Positions 63,501 to 64,000 of a DNA stretch of 64,000 bases are shown here, piece by piece (position 1 is the first letter of the stretch; the number at the start of each line of letters is the position of its first letter). Location of the stretch: contig NZ_JAGYPH010000003.1 of assembly GCF_018343525.1 (NCBI RefSeq), forward strand, positions 249,486-313,485, written 5' to 3'. Made by a program: the position numbers and the translations under genes. Below the pieces are notes generated by a model. That model searched no databases, was not told where the DNA came from, and saw nothing but the letters and a program-made list of their open reading frames with translations. The stretch is from Lederbergia citrea. GTDB taxonomy: Bacteria; Bacillota; Bacilli; Bacillales; Bacillaceae_C.

Positions 63501-63509
63501 CCGCTTGAC
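63496..63509. promoter_or_regulatory. LacI-type operator over the -35 of the fructoside promoter
   Basis: GTCAACCGCTTGAC is a palindrome (arms GTCAA/TTGAC) with a central CG, typical of LacI-family operators. It overlaps the -35. A second, half-conserved copy (GTCAACCGCTTTCA) begins at 63479, overlapping the spacer. The LacI-type gene just upstream is the probable regulator. Confidence 0.75.
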
Positions 63510-63546
63510 CGAAAATATTAAAAAAATACCTAATCTTTATAAAAGA

Positions 63547-64000
63547 TTAGGTAGTCTCATTGATTAATAATTGAACTGGAAGTGATGTTTCATACGGGCC
63601 GGAGAATTCTGAGTTTTCAATCATGTCCATCAATTTTAAAACAGATGTTTTAGCTATATCTTCAATTGGTTGTTTAATTGTTGTTAATTGAGGTAATAAG
63701 CTCATTGTAGTTTCAGTTCCATCATATCCAACAACCTTTAATTGACCAGGCACGTGTATGTTCATTTCTCTTGCAACCTGCAAACACGCAGCTGCAATTA
63801 TATCATCACTAGCAAATATTCCGTCTGTTTCAGGACGCTCTTTTAAAATTTTTCTAATAGATACAATCGTATCTTCATCCTCAAAGGGAAGTTCATATGT
63901 GACGGAATTTTCTACCAGATCTTCGTATGCTTTTCTTCTTAATTGTGCAGGTGTTTCAATTTCAAGAGGACCATTAATATGAATGATAGATTTACATCCT
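63547..64000 (-). CDS. LacI family transcriptional regulator (5' part outside window)
   Basis: The last 150 residues of a LacI-type regulator are visible; the DNA-binding N-terminus lies beyond the window. The visible part is the sensor domain: SIIHINGPLEIETPAQLRRKAY, ILKERPETDGIFASDDIIAAACLQVAREM, LKVVGYDGTETTMSLLPQLTTIKQP and a C-terminal SLPVQLLINETT. It ends about 115 bases before the fructoside importer operon on the same strand and most likely represses it through the operator at 63496-63509. Confidence 0.92.
   Translation of the reverse strand, partial: GCKSIIHINGPLEIETPAQLRRKAYEDLVENSVTYELPFEDEDTIVSIRKILKERPETDGIFASDDIIAAACLQVAREMNIHVPGQLKVVGYDGTETTMSLLPQLTTIKQPIEDIAKTSVLKLMDMIENSEFSGPYETSLPVQLLINETT

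Noticed and set aside
63475..63506. Tandem repeat as a CRISPR fragment
   Set aside because: Only two 15-bp units with a 2-base gap. They coincide with a promoter and a LacI-type operator.

Overview
The window is low-GC Gram-positive DNA from a spore-forming member of the Bacillaceae. The evidence is strong AGGAGG-type ribosome binding sites, frequent TTG and GTG starts, lipobox substrate-binding proteins, a 48-residue SspO-type spore protein, an RsbR-type stressosome protein, a perfect Rex box, a CcpA cre site and a YidC2 gene preceded by a MifM-like leader peptide gene. The genus cannot be fixed from the sequence alone.

Region 1 (1-9025, minus strand) reads as one long operon: GntR regulator, peptide-type ABC importer (binding protein, two permeases, two ATPases), cytosolic gamma-glutamyltransferase and a pair of half-size chromate-family transporters. 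Region 2 (9341-15228) has cutC, an MFS transporter, a DUF969-DUF979-pcp operon and a CPA2 cation/proton antiporter behind a hairpin leader.

Region 3 (15342-26557, minus strand) is the most remarkable part. Ten co-directional genes encode a urocanase paralog that has lost its signature cysteine, a DUF917 protein, a betaine/ergothioneine-type ABC importer, an IclR regulator, a hydantoinase, an M20 N-carbamoyl-amino-acid hydrolase and a histidine-ammonia-lyase paralog that has lost the Ala-Ser-Gly MIO triad. This set fits uptake of ergothioneine and its breakdown to glutamate: trimethylamine elimination, thiourocanate hydration, desulfuration, ring opening and decarbamoylation.

Region 4 (26899-39071) holds a CPBP protease, a SIMPL-domain protein, an RsbR-like protein, Rex-boxed adhE with a small partner gene, sspO, lacZ with its own LacI regulator, and ilvA. 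Region 5 (39269-50753, plus strand) holds a YesM/YesN-type two-component system with a sugar importer lacking an ATPase, then a ugpC-A-E-B-glpQ operon for glycerophosphodiesters or glycerol-3-phosphate. The UgpC/MsmX-type ATPase may serve the ATPase-less importers too.

Region 6 (50789-57353) has small proteins, a MenC/N-acylamino-acid racemase homolog, an AarF/UbiB kinase, an intact IS3-family element inserted exactly in the loop of a terminator, and the MifM-like/yidC2 pair, in which the leader ORF's last codons pair with the yidC2 Shine-Dalgarno. Region 7 (57587-64000, minus strand) is a LacI-controlled fructoside operon: importer, GH32 hydrolase and ROK fructokinase.

Ten copies of an interspersed palindrome with a GTGACAGGCAC core lie between genes. 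One supplies the C-terminal tail of MenC, and two lie in tandem in the lacZ 5' leader.
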